A stretch of DNA of 64,000 nucleotides from Thiomicrorhabdus sp965603495 (GTDB lineage: Bacteria > Pseudomonadota > Gammaproteobacteria > Thiomicrospirales > Thiomicrospiraceae), in the NCBI GenBank assembly GCA_965603495.1, contig CBFDDF010000003.1:192259-256258 (forward strand). The letters run 5' to 3'. Numbering within the stretch: position 1 is the stretch's first letter; each line of letters opens with the position of its first letter. Made by a program: the position numbers and the translations under genes. The notes under the pieces were generated by a model. It searched no databases and was not told the origin of the DNA. It saw only the letters and a program-made list of their open reading frames with translations. This document shows, one piece after another, positions 32,810 through 41,111 of the stretch.

Positions 32810-33880
32810 ATGCCCCTTGCACAAGATATGAAATCCCCCTCCCCCTTAACATGGCAAAGTGTCGCACCTGCCAATACCATGATATTAGGGGAACATAGTG
32901 TCGTTTACGGCCATCCGGCGATTGCCTGTGCGCTCAATCAGTTCATCTATATTGATTGGCAAAGTCGCCCTGACCGTGAAATTCATATTTACTCAGCACT
33001 GGCTGACCACATTACCAATATTCAAAACTTGCTAACTCAAGCACAAGCAATTCACCCCCAATTGAAATTTGTCTGCCATGCGCTTGCAGCCTTTGCAGAT
33101 CGATTACCTTTTGGACTGACGATTCGTATTCAAAGTGAATTTTCATCGACTATTGGCCTAGGAAGTTCTGCGGCCGTATTAGCGGCCATGCTCAGTGGTT
33201 TAAACCAAATATCTCAGCAACAGAAATCCATTCCTGAACTTTTTGAAATCGGTCATTCTATTATCTTAAAGATTCAAGGGCGGGGGTCTGGTGCAGACTT
33301 GGCCGCGAGTTTAAGCGGAGGTGTAATTTATTTTCAGCCGCACTCCGATCAACAGCCACTAGAGATTAAACCACTGACTCAGTTGAATCAGGACTTTCCA
33401 GTCACCTTGATTTATGCTGGTTATAAAACCCCAACCTCAGAAGTTCTAGGACTCGTCGCCGAACAGTGGCAAACTCAACCAGCCGCTTTAGCCGCCCTCT
33501 ATCAACAGATGGGGCAAACCACTCTGGCGGCTTTTGAAGCCTTACAACAGCAAAACCTAACACTGTTTTATAGCCTTTTTAAAACGTACCAAGCCTTAAT
33601 GACGCAACTGGGTGTGAATGATGCCACGCTGTCATCTTTAATCGATGTTTTGTCAGCTTGCCCAAGTATTCACGCAGCTAAAATATCAGGCTCAGGACTT
33701 GGAGATTGCGTCATCGGTTTAGGCTCTGTAGAAAACTGTCCAGATTCAAGCAAGACAACCCTTCTGGCCTACCAACAACTACAAGTTAATATCACTCTGC
33801 AGGGTGCGTTGACTCGCTCTATACCTTGCGAAAATAGATCAAAAACAGACCATAAAAACGGACTCAACCAGCATGGATAA
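32810..33880 (+). CDS. GHMP kinase of the mevalonate pathway (mevalonate or phosphomevalonate kinase)
   Basis: A 356-residue GHMP kinase adjoining the previous one. Motif 1 is ILGEHSVVYGHPAIACAL, motif 2 is STIGLGSSAAVLAAML (about residues 113-128) and motif 3 is AAKISGSGLGDCVIGLG. GRGSGADLAASLSGG and IYAGYKTPTSEVL are closer to what is seen in phosphomevalonate kinases, while the overall N-terminus is mevalonate-kinase-like. By elimination one of the two kinases must phosphorylate phosphomevalonate if the pathway is the classical one. It overlaps the decarboxylase gene by eight bases, which indicates coupling. Confidence 0.83.
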   Translation: MPLAQDMKSPSPLTWQSVAPANTMILGEHSVVYGHPAIACALNQFIYIDWQSRPDREIHIYSALADHITNIQNLLTQAQAIHPQLKFVCHALAAFADRLPFGLTIRIQSEFSSTIGLGSSAAVLAAMLSGLNQISQQQKSIPELFEIGHSIILKIQGRGSGADLAASLSGGVIYFQPHSDQQPLEIKPLTQLNQDFPVTLIYAGYKTPTSEVLGLVAEQWQTQPAALAALYQQMGQTTLAAFEALQQQNLTLFYSLFKTYQALMTQLGVNDATLSSLIDVLSACPSIHAAKISGSGLGDCVIGLGSVENCPDSSKTTLLAYQQLQVNITLQGALTRSIPCENRSKTDHKNGLNQHG

Positions 33881-34901
33881 ACAGCGCCAACAACAAAATT
33901 TTGTGCATCAGGTCATTGGACACCACCCTGAAAGCGCTCCTAAACTCACCGCTGTCAAACAGAATGGCAAAGGTATCGCGCCTGTCAATATTGCACTGAG
34001 CAAGTATTGGGGAAAACGCGATGAGGTCTTGAACTTACCAATGAATGGTAGCGTCTCTATCAGCCTACCCGGCCTGGGGACAGAAACCACAATTCAGATT
34101 TCTAAAGTGGCGCAAGATTCAGTGAGGTTAAATGGTGAATTATTAGAACCCTCCAACCCGTTTGCTAAACGCCTATCCCATTTTTTAAATCATTTCAGAG
34201 CACCCAATACTTTCTTTGAGGTTGCCACGATTAATACGGTGCCAACTGCAGCAGGCCTGGCTTCTTCGGCCTCAGGCTATGCTGCACTGGTCTTGGCATT
34301 AGATGACTTGTTTGATTGGCAACTCGCACCTCAACAACTCTCATTACTGGCTCGTTTAGGCAGTGGCAGTGCCAGTCGCTCACTGTTTCCAGGATTTTCT
34401 ATTTGGCATAAGGGTCAACAGGCAGATGGCATGGACAGTTTTGCAGAGGCGATCGAAACCACCTGGCCTGGTCTTTGTGTCGGTTTGGTTAAGGTGAATA
34501 CTGCCCAGAAACCGATCAGCTCGACTTTAGGCATGCAGAACACCGTTAACAGCTGTGATTTATACCAGGCCTGGCCAAAGCAAGCTGAAAAGGATATGGC
34601 GAAAGTCTTACAAGCGATTCAATACCAAGACTTCAACCTGCTCGGTCAGACCGCTGAGCATAATGCTTTAAGTATGCACGCTACTATGATGGCGACTTGG
34701 CCACCGATTGTCTATTGGCAACCTGAATCGGTCGCTGCAATGCAAACCGTTTGGCAGTTAAGAGAACAAGGTGTTGCCGTCTATTTTACGATGGACGCAG
34801 GACCTAATCTTAAATTGCTGTTCCCAGAAACAGAAAAGCCTGCAATTAAGCAGGCTTTTCCAGAACTGTCGATTATCGAACCTTTTAAGACAAATCGTTA
34901 A
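33873..34901 (+). CDS. mvaD: Diphosphomevalonate decarboxylase
   Basis: A 342-residue enzyme that makes isopentenyl diphosphate from diphosphomevalonate with ATP. The signature APVNIALSKYWGKRDEVLNLPMNGSVS begins at about residue 36, the phosphate-binding loop is VPTAAGLASSASGYAALVLAL and the catalytic Asp lies in YFTMDAGPNLKLLF. SLFPGFSIW is also characteristic. It ends the mevalonate operon, and its presence implies the classical pathway rather than the archaeal variants. Its last 70 bases hold a perfect hairpin. Two partial palindromes lie in the gene (near 34248 and 34564). Confidence 0.96.
   Translation: MDKQRQQQNFVHQVIGHHPESAPKLTAVKQNGKGIAPVNIALSKYWGKRDEVLNLPMNGSVSISLPGLGTETTIQISKVAQDSVRLNGELLEPSNPFAKRLSHFLNHFRAPNTFFEVATINTVPTAAGLASSASGYAALVLALDDLFDWQLAPQQLSLLARLGSGSASRSLFPGFSIWHKGQQADGMDSFAEAIETTWPGLCVGLVKVNTAQKPISSTLGMQNTVNSCDLYQAWPKQAEKDMAKVLQAIQYQDFNLLGQTAEHNALSMHATMMATWPPIVYWQPESVAAMQTVWQLREQGVAVYFTMDAGPNLKLLFPETEKPAIKQAFPELSIIEPFKTNR
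34564..34575. repeat. One-mismatch copy of the iterated palindrome
   Basis: ACCAGGCCTGGC inside mvaD, encoding Tyr-Gln-Ala-Trp-Pro; only the last base differs. Confidence 0.8.
34833..34860 (-). terminator. Hairpin terminator inside the mvaD 3' end, probably serving sspB
   Basis: GAAAAGCCTGC pairs perfectly with GCAGGCTTTTC around AATTAA. It lies within the mvaD coding sequence, 41 bases before its stop. On the minus strand it sits about 115 bases beyond the sspB stop and ends in CTTTTC, so it could terminate sspA-sspB transcripts. The T run is short, so strength is uncertain. Confidence 0.5.
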
Positions 34902-34973
34902 ACCAACGGTTTAACGTGGCCGTTCAAGACAGCCGTTGTTAAAAGTTCCATAATCACCTCTATTTAACAATCG

Positions 34974-35432
34974 CTATTTGACGATTGATAAGCTAGGCTT
35001 CTTTTTATCAGAAGACGACTTTGCTGCCGTCTTTGCTGAATCCGTTTTCTTTTCTACTGCAGACAGTCGTGGGCTGGTTTCCAAGACTTCTTCCTTACCA
35101 TCCAAAAGTTCTTCAGGATAAGGCTCCGGCGGAAACGGCATGCCTTGGCCATTTTCACGTGCAAAAATAGCTAAAACAGCTTCTGGTGGAAAGCCTAAGG
35201 TGGTTTCAATACCGCCAAAACGTGCCTTAAAGGTAAACCAGCCATTCGCCATCGATAACCCCACCACTGCTGATGGCGCCAAATTCAGAACGATAACACC
35301 ATCCTGAACATGAGCTTGTGGCACATCTACGCCTGGATAATTAGCGTCAACCTGAACATGGGGTGTCCAGTTATTGTCAACGATCCAGTCATACATCGCA
35401 CGAATAATATAAGATCGATTAGAAATCATCAC
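34974..35432 (-). CDS. sspB: ClpXP specificity-enhancing factor SspB
   Basis: A 152-residue adaptor that delivers ssrA-tagged and other substrates to the ClpXP protease. The folded domain (residues 1-105) contains SYIIRAMYDWIVDNNWTPHV, GVIVLNLAPSAVVGLSM and FKARFGG, all typical. After an acidic and Pro-rich linker the tail ends KKPSLSIVK, matching the short C-terminal motif that docks on the ClpX N-domain. It follows sspA by 28 bases in the usual gammaproteobacterial sspA-sspB operon. Confidence 0.96.
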   Translation of the reverse strand: MMISNRSYIIRAMYDWIVDNNWTPHVQVDANYPGVDVPQAHVQDGVIVLNLAPSAVVGLSMANGWFTFKARFGGIETTLGFPPEAVLAIFARENGQGMPFPPEPYPEELLDGKEEVLETSPRLSAVEKKTDSAKTAAKSSSDKKKPSLSIVK

Positions 35433-35460
35433 AACAACCTGTTAAAAGCAAAAAAACCGA

Positions 35461-36099
35461 TTAGATAACATCTCGCATATCAATTTCGTCATCCGACAAA
35501 CTTTCTACGAACATTTCACGCCCTAATACTTTTTCAGCGTAATCAACGATAGGCTTAGCAGATTTAGGCAGTTCAATGCCTAAAGAAGGTAAACGCCATA
35601 GCAATACTGCCATACTGATATCGACTAAAGAGTAGTCCTCATTCATAAAGTATGGCTTGTGATCAAATACTGGAATCAGTTGAATAAGACGCTCTTGCAA
35701 GTTTCTACGAGCCACTTTAACAGCCGCTTGGTCATCACTATTGGCAATAGTGTCTACCAGAGGATACCATTCCGTTTCAATTTGACGCAACATTTGACGT
35801 GAACGCGCTTTAGAAATCGGATCAACTGCCATGAGTGGAGGGTGTGGGAAACGCTCATCTAAATATTCGATAATGACCTGTGGATCATATAAAACCAACT
35901 CACGGTCTACCAGAGTCGGCAAAGTACCATAAGGGTTCAATTCAAGTAAATCTTCTGGCATATTATCGACATCCACTTCAATGATTTCAATTGGGATATC
36001 TTTCTCTTTTGCTACTAGACGCACACGGTGTGAGCTAGGGCTTTTAGAATCAGAAAACAAAACAATGACCGAACGCTTGGTAACTGGAATTTCAGACAT
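35461..36099 (-). CDS. sspA: Stringent starvation protein A
   Basis: A 212-residue GST-fold protein that binds RNA polymerase in stationary phase and under acid stress in related bacteria. The thioredoxin-like N-domain shows VIVLFSDSKSPSSHRVRLVAKEK and LNPYGTLPTLVDRELVLYDPQVIIEYLDERFPHPPL; the helical C-domain contains YSLVDISMAVLLWRL. The ATG at 36099 is chosen because AGGAG lies six bases upstream; a TTG two codons earlier overlaps that spacing. It has no GST catalytic residue, as usual for SspA. Confidence 0.95.
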   Translation of the reverse strand: MSEIPVTKRSVIVLFSDSKSPSSHRVRLVAKEKDIPIEIIEVDVDNMPEDLLELNPYGTLPTLVDRELVLYDPQVIIEYLDERFPHPPLMAVDPISKARSRQMLRQIETEWYPLVDTIANSDDQAAVKVARRNLQERLIQLIPVFDHKPYFMNEDYSLVDISMAVLLWRLPSLGIELPKSAKPIVDYAEKVLGREMFVESLSDDEIDMRDVI

Positions 36100-36251
36100 G
36101 AACAACTCCTAAATATATGGGGAATCAAGAGCTTCAAATGAAACTCTCATTGCTTTAGAAAACAAAACACTGTTTGTAGTATACACCCCCTGTCAAGCCC
36201 CCTATTTTTACTAAGAGCTTGATGCGTCGAAAAACATGACGGAGTAACTTG

Positions 36252-36263
36252 ACCAGGCCTGGT
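36252..36263. repeat. Iterated palindrome, copy 12
   Basis: Perfect copy, extended to GACCAGGCCTGGTC, in the gap between sspA and epmA, which are on the same strand. Confidence 0.95.
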
Positions 36264-36324
36264 CGTTTATAAAAGAGGTTAAAACACTTCGACTAAAAGC
36301 AAACAAATCCGAACAATCCCTTGA

Positions 36325-37308
36325 TTAACTGCTCTTAAGACCGAAAGCGATGCCCTGTTCAATATCTTCAAAACCTTGCTGCAGTGCAAACAGACGGTCA
36401 ACCCCCAAGGCCACCCCACTACAATCAGGTAAGGGATGATTTTTTAACGTGGTCAGTAACTGTTCATCTAATGGCACTCTTTTAAAGCCCAATTGTTGAC
36501 GTTCTTTTAAAGCGGCATTAAAACGCGCTTGATACAAGTCGGCTTCAGTCAATTCATGATAACCATTCGCCAGTTCCATACCGTTTACAAAGACTTCAAA
36601 ACGCTCAGCAACTAAAGGATTATCTATAGAAATTTGCGCTAATGAAGCTTGACTGGCGGGAAAGTGAAATAACATCGTCATTGCGGGCTGTCCGTCTTGA
36701 ACACCTAATTGAGACTCTATCACTTCGGTCAATACGAGTTGTTCCCACAAAGCCTTGTCATTAGTCTCCACACCGACAACTTCGGGCACCCCATACTGCT
36801 TCAGGCAGGCCTGGCAGTTTTCTGCCGAAGCCGTCAGGATATCCTCAATCCCTGCATATTTTGCAAAGGCTTGTTGATAACTGAGACGTTCTATTTTTAA
36901 AGGCTGCTTTAAGAGACTGTTAATTAAAGTGGCGACTTCATCCATTAATTCAAACATCGAAAAACCGAGGCGATACCACTCGAGCATCATAAATTCGACC
37001 TGATGCCTTGGACTCAGATCACCGTCACGAAACACTTTACCCAGATAGAAAATATCGCCACTGCCTTCGCACAACAGTCGTTTCATCGGATACTCAGGTG
37101 AGGTCGGCAGATAAAAGGTTTGCGGATCACGTTCGCCAGGAACTTGCACTTGCGTACTCAAGGCCGATAGATGCACATCCGGCACACCACCGGCAGACAA
37201 CATCGGGGTATCGACCTCGATTACCGAACGGGCATAAAAAAACGCCCGCAGCTGTTGAAGCAGTTGCGAGCGTTTGATTAGCATGGAACGTTTTGATTTC
37301 GAAGTCAT
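36325..37308 (-). CDS. epmA: EF-P--(R)-beta-lysine ligase EpmA
   Basis: A 327-residue enzyme, a short lysyl-tRNA synthetase paralogue (GenX/PoxA), that attaches (R)-beta-lysine to elongation factor P. It has only the class II catalytic core: motif 2 is YLPTSPEYPMKRLL...GDIFYLGKVFRDGD, the block HQVEFMMLEWYRLG follows, and motif 3 is GVALGVDRLFAL near the end. The anticodon-binding domain of true LysRS is missing, as expected. It lies 45 bases downstream of efp on the same strand, with epmB divergent on the other side, so the whole EF-P modification set is together. Confidence 0.96.
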   Translation of the reverse strand: MTSKSKRSMLIKRSQLLQQLRAFFYARSVIEVDTPMLSAGGVPDVHLSALSTQVQVPGERDPQTFYLPTSPEYPMKRLLCEGSGDIFYLGKVFRDGDLSPRHQVEFMMLEWYRLGFSMFELMDEVATLINSLLKQPLKIERLSYQQAFAKYAGIEDILTASAENCQACLKQYGVPEVVGVETNDKALWEQLVLTEVIESQLGVQDGQPAMTMLFHFPASQASLAQISIDNPLVAERFEVFVNGMELANGYHELTEADLYQARFNAALKERQQLGFKRVPLDEQLLTTLKNHPLPDCSGVALGVDRLFALQQGFEDIEQGIAFGLKSS

Positions 37309-37353
37309 CTATTCAAGTATTTCCGTTCCAAGCTAACTAGGAGACTAAAGCGA

Positions 37354-37920
37354 TTACTTAGCACGTGAGACGTACTCACCCTTTTCGGTGTTCACAATGA
37401 CCATTTCGCCAATCTGAACAAATAGAGGAACCTGCACAACTGCCCCCGTTGAAAGGGTTGCAGGCTTACCACCCGTCCCGGCTGAATCGCCTTTTAGACC
37501 AGGATCAGTATCCGTTACTTCTAACGTGATTTGCTTAGGTGGCGTCACAGAGATAGGCTGACCGTTAAATAAGGTCACCGTACAGATATCTTGTTCAACC
37601 AACCATTTCTTGACGTCTGCAACCGCAGACTCCATCGCTTGGAATTGCTCAAACGTCTCAGCATCCATAAAGTGCCAGAAATCACCGTCGGTATATAAAT
37701 ACTGTAATGTGGTTTCAACCACATCCGCAGCGTCTACTTTTTCACCCGACTTAAAGGTTTTTTCCACCAACTTACCGGTGATAAGGTTACGGTATTTAAC
37801 ACGGTTAAATGCCTGACCTTTACCTGGAGAAACCTGCGTATTTTCAACAATGGAACAAGGCTGCCCATCCATCAAAAACTTTAAACCACCCTTAAACTCA
37901 GTTGTGCTGTACGTTGCCAT
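37354..37920 (-). CDS. efp: Elongation factor P
   Basis: EF-P relieves ribosome stalling at consecutive prolines. The start is the ATG at 37920, giving MATYSTTEFKGGLKF and the usual 188 residues; the longer upstream frame is not protein-like. The modified residue is K34 in QVSPGKGQAFNRVKYRN, inside the E. coli-type loop that is beta-lysylated by EpmA and EpmB, both encoded alongside. The three domains and the end FVQIGEMVIVNTEKGEYVSRAK are complete. Confidence 0.97.
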   Translation of the reverse strand: MATYSTTEFKGGLKFLMDGQPCSIVENTQVSPGKGQAFNRVKYRNLITGKLVEKTFKSGEKVDAADVVETTLQYLYTDGDFWHFMDAETFEQFQAMESAVADVKKWLVEQDICTVTLFNGQPISVTPPKQITLEVTDTDPGLKGDSAGTGGKPATLSTGAVVQVPLFVQIGEMVIVNTEKGEYVSRAK

Positions 37921-38048
37921 ATCTTTACCCGAATACTTGTCATAGAATATAAAATTGTAATTCGGGTATTCTAACGTAAACTTTAAACATTTACAGCGGT
38001 GTATTTTGAATCCCGATAAAACTTCCGAGCAATGACAAACATTCAACT

Positions 38049-39023
38049 ATGCCTCAAGCCAACAAACCTGCAAGCAAATCCGTAAAGCATTTTTCCGTAA
38101 AAGATTTGTGTCAAACACTACAGATCAGTCCGTTAGAGACGGATGCTCTCACGCATAGCGAATTTCCGCTCAAAATCCCTGCTGATTTTTTAGCGCAAAT
38201 TGAAATTGGCAACCCTTTAGATCCGTTATTAAAACAAGTGCTACCAGTGTTCGCTGAAACCAATCAAGTGACAGGCTTTAGTCTTGATCCAGTGGGCGAT
38301 TTAAACAACAACCCCACCCCCAGCTTGATTCACAAATATCATGGTCGAGTTCTACTGATTGCCAGTCCAAAATGCGATATACACTGTCGCTACTGTTTTC
38401 GCCGCCACTTTCCTTACGAACAGCAGATCAATCAGCGATATTGGCACAAAGCCTTAGAATTAATTGCTCAGGATGACAGTATTCATGAAGTCATTTTGAG
38501 TGGTGGAGACCCGATGAGTTTATCTGAAGTCGCGCTGGTCAAGTTAATTGAAAAGATTGAAGCCATTCCGCACATTAAAACCCTGAGAATTCATTCGAGA
38601 ACCCCTGTGGTCGCGCCGAGTAAAGCGCCGATAAAGCTATTAATGACTTGGGCTAAACAGAGTCGTTTAAATAAAGTATTAGTGGTGCATTGTAATCATG
38701 CCAATGAACTCAGCGATCAGACCGCCCAACTCTTTCAACAATACCGCACTGTTGGCTTTCAACTACTCAATCAAACTGTTTTATTAAAAGACGTGAACAA
38801 CAATGGCGAAGTTTTAATTGATTTAAGTCATGCGTTATTTAATCAAGGCATACTGCCTTACTACCTACACCAACTCGATAAGGTGCAAGGCGCGGGCCAT
38901 TTTGAGGTATCTGATTTACGCGCGCTTGAATTGCATGAAAGCATGCGCCAAAAGTTGCCTGGCTACCTTGTACCTAAACTGGTTAGAGAGATTGAAGGTC
39001 AACCTTACAAGACGCCTCTGTAA
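38049..39023 (+). CDS. epmB: EF-P beta-lysylation protein EpmB (lysine 2,3-aminomutase)
   Basis: A 324-residue radical-SAM, PLP-dependent enzyme that makes (R)-beta-lysine for EF-P. The cluster motif is CDIHCRYCF (C-x3-C-x2-C) near residue 110, and the following RRHFPYE is diagnostic. Other aminomutase blocks are EVILSGGDPMSLSE, RIHSRTPVVAP, LLNQTVLLKDVNN and LPYYLHQLDKVQGAGHFEV. It is divergent from efp; the 128 bases between the two starts probably carry both promoters. Length is normal for EpmB. Confidence 0.96.
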   Translation: MPQANKPASKSVKHFSVKDLCQTLQISPLETDALTHSEFPLKIPADFLAQIEIGNPLDPLLKQVLPVFAETNQVTGFSLDPVGDLNNNPTPSLIHKYHGRVLLIASPKCDIHCRYCFRRHFPYEQQINQRYWHKALELIAQDDSIHEVILSGGDPMSLSEVALVKLIEKIEAIPHIKTLRIHSRTPVVAPSKAPIKLLMTWAKQSRLNKVLVVHCNHANELSDQTAQLFQQYRTVGFQLLNQTVLLKDVNNNGEVLIDLSHALFNQGILPYYLHQLDKVQGAGHFEVSDLRALELHESMRQKLPGYLVPKLVREIEGQPYKTPL

Positions 39024-39061
39024 AGCATAAAGAGGCTAAAAAACACTCCCAAACAGAAGTT

Positions 39062-39073
39062 ACCAGGCCTGGT
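39062..39073. repeat. Iterated palindrome, copy 13
   Basis: Symmetry extends to 18 bp, GTTACCAGGCCTGGTAAC (39059-39076). It lies between the convergent epmB and GT39 genes and could act as a transcript end for both, although no clear T tract follows. Confidence 0.95.
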
Positions 39074-39103
39074 AACCTTGCTACTTAATATGTAAACCAA
39101 GCA

Positions 39104-40630
39104 TCAATTAAAATCGTATTTCTCTTTAAAGCCACACGTTGTAGAAAACACAGGAAACCATTCCGGAGCGGTATAGAAGTTTTCATTTACGGTTTTTAAA
39201 ATTTGTTCACGATAGAGTCCATAGTTAAAGTTTTTACCCTCCACCAAGTAATAACTCACCTCGCCACTAATATTCAGGGTCTCTATCGCTAATTCATCAA
39301 AGAAAGGTGCCATCTTTTCAATGTCTTTATGATGGGTCACAAACACCTTAAAATTTTGCCCAGCCAGTGCTTTAAAATCTGTTTTCTTATCATCTTCACG
39401 GCCGTACTTTGAAATACTCATGAATACATGAATGTCGTCATTTTGGCAGTGATAAGACAAGGCTGACTGACTACTGTATCCCAAGGTAAAAAAGGTCGAC
39501 TTTGGCAATAAAGCGCATACTTTTTCTGGCTGGGTATAAACCGCTACATGATGTTTTTGTGAGGCGGGAATCAATTGATTAACAAAGCCCAGAGCAGTTA
39601 ACAGAACAATGCCAATAACGACGGAACTGTAGCCATTAAAGAGATAAAGCACCGCTAATTTTTGTTGAGGCAGTAGTGCATACAACACATATAACAATGT
39701 GACCGCCAATAAAGGCCAATGCAAGCCGACCGGATTGGTCAAGCTGACCAATAATAAAATCAAGAGCAGTGGCAGACTGGCAAAGAGCACTTGTCGCATC
39801 ACCGGTAATAAAATCAGACCCTGCTGCTGACCTCTGGTTTGCTGGACCAAATAATAGAGACCTAACGGCGAGAGCAATCCGATAATCATCGCGATATAAC
39901 TTAAAACATTACCGACTTCAAACGCGCTTTGTGTCGTGCGCGAAAAGAAATTAAACAGAATATTATTCCAACAGTGCGTGGCGTTAAAGTAGAGATTCTC
40001 GGCGACAAATAGCAGGACAATCAACACCATTAGACTGATGAGTTTCCAGCCATATTGTTTGATATAAACAAGACTATAGACAAACAGCCCCAACAGCATA
40101 AAGGCGGCGAAATATTTAGAAAGAAATGCCATGCCTAAAAACAGTCCAGCTAATAATGCATTAACAACGGTGGGCTGAGCGAGGGTTTTGGCGTAGTAGA
40201 AAAAACCTAATACCGAGAAGAACACCAACACCGTATCATTAGCAGTCACCACAAACATCAGAGAAATGGGTGACACTAAAAAGGCCATCGCTACATAGAA
40301 GGCTGTGATTTGCTCAACTTTAGGATGTAGCCGTAGTGTTCGGTAAAGCAGAAAGGCAATCGTTATGGCTGCGAAAAAAGCAAACGATCGGTAGACCACT
40401 AAATTATCCGCAATTCCACTGAGTAGATAAAGCACCCAACCTACCGCTGGCGGATGATCATAATAGCCCAGCGACAACTCTTGTCCCCAGACAATGAAAT
40501 AGGCTTCATCGCCCGTCAAAGGCACAAACCACAACAAGGCTATTTTCAAACCCATAAAAGCCAGTAACAACCAACGTTGCTGTAATGTAAGAGTAGTGAA
40601 GAGTGATCTTAACGAATGAGAATGTGACAA
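39104..40630 (-). CDS. GT39-family membrane glycosyltransferase (ArnT/PMT type)
   Basis: A 508-residue membrane protein with about 10-12 hydrophobic segments. The N-terminal loop TGDEAYFIVWGQELSLGYYDHPPAVGW has the acidic pair and DHPP motif of the PMT_2/ArnT group, which move a sugar from a polyprenyl-phosphate carrier to a periplasmic acceptor. The C-terminal ~130 residues form a soluble periplasmic part. Beside it are genes for polyprenyl-phosphate pentose synthesis, so arabinose is a plausible donor sugar. The acceptor is unknown. A second relative lies at 46261. Confidence 0.87.
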   Translation of the reverse strand: MSHSHSLRSLFTTLTLQQRWLLLAFMGLKIALLWFVPLTGDEAYFIVWGQELSLGYYDHPPAVGWVLYLLSGIADNLVVYRSFAFFAAITIAFLLYRTLRLHPKVEQITAFYVAMAFLVSPISLMFVVTANDTVLVFFSVLGFFYYAKTLAQPTVVNALLAGLFLGMAFLSKYFAAFMLLGLFVYSLVYIKQYGWKLISLMVLIVLLFVAENLYFNATHCWNNILFNFFSRTTQSAFEVGNVLSYIAMIIGLLSPLGLYYLVQQTRGQQQGLILLPVMRQVLFASLPLLLILLLVSLTNPVGLHWPLLAVTLLYVLYALLPQQKLAVLYLFNGYSSVVIGIVLLTALGFVNQLIPASQKHHVAVYTQPEKVCALLPKSTFFTLGYSSQSALSYHCQNDDIHVFMSISKYGREDDKKTDFKALAGQNFKVFVTHHKDIEKMAPFFDELAIETLNISGEVSYYLVEGKNFNYGLYREQILKTVNENFYTAPEWFPVFSTTCGFKEKYDFN

Positions 40631-40688
40631 GAGAGGGCCTTTTTAGCGGTCAGCATAAAGAGAAATGATAGTGAAAAAACGTCTCGAT

Positions 40689-41111
40689 TTAAAAAGTCAG
40701 ATGAACAATATAAGCCGTAACGATGCCGACGACAATACCACCCAAAAGTTCTAATTTACTATGCCCCATTCGCTCACGTAGGTCAGGCATCTCATTGCCT
40801 TTATTCAGCATGTTAATCGCTTTTGCCTGTTTACCGACCTGGTTACGTAAACTGTTCGCATCTAACAACACAATAAAAGCCAACGCAAGCGCAACACCTA
40901 ATGCAGGATGCTCAAAACCTTCTTTAAAGGCAATTAAAGCCACCATACTACTGACAATCGCACTGTGGTTACTTGGCATACCGCCATAACCAATCAAACC
41001 AAAAGCCAACTGCTTGGCTTTGAGACTATTGATGACGAATTTACTTGAGCCGGCCACCAGCCAAGCAAAAAACGGCATCACAACATAAGAAAAATTCATG
41101 CTCAATTCCAT
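40689..41111 (-). CDS. Divergent PAP2 (DUF212) membrane phosphatase-like protein
   Basis: A 140-residue membrane protein of the divergent PAP2 family. Its core is GGMPSNHSAIVSSMVALIAF followed by LDANSLRNQVGKQAKAIN and RERMGHSKLELLGGIVVG, which correspond to the phosphatase motifs of the superfamily. It is adjacent to the UbiA-type phosphoribosyltransferase gene; in mycobacteria the step after that enzyme is removal of the 5-phosphate from decaprenyl-phosphoryl-5-phosphoribose by a PAP2-fold phosphatase. I infer that role here from context. The stop of the upstream gene and this start are adjoining. Confidence 0.85.
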   Translation of the reverse strand: MELSMNFSYVVMPFFAWLVAGSSKFVINSLKAKQLAFGLIGYGGMPSNHSAIVSSMVALIAFKEGFEHPALGVALALAFIVLLDANSLRNQVGKQAKAINMLNKGNEMPDLRERMGHSKLELLGGIVVGIVTAYIVHLTF

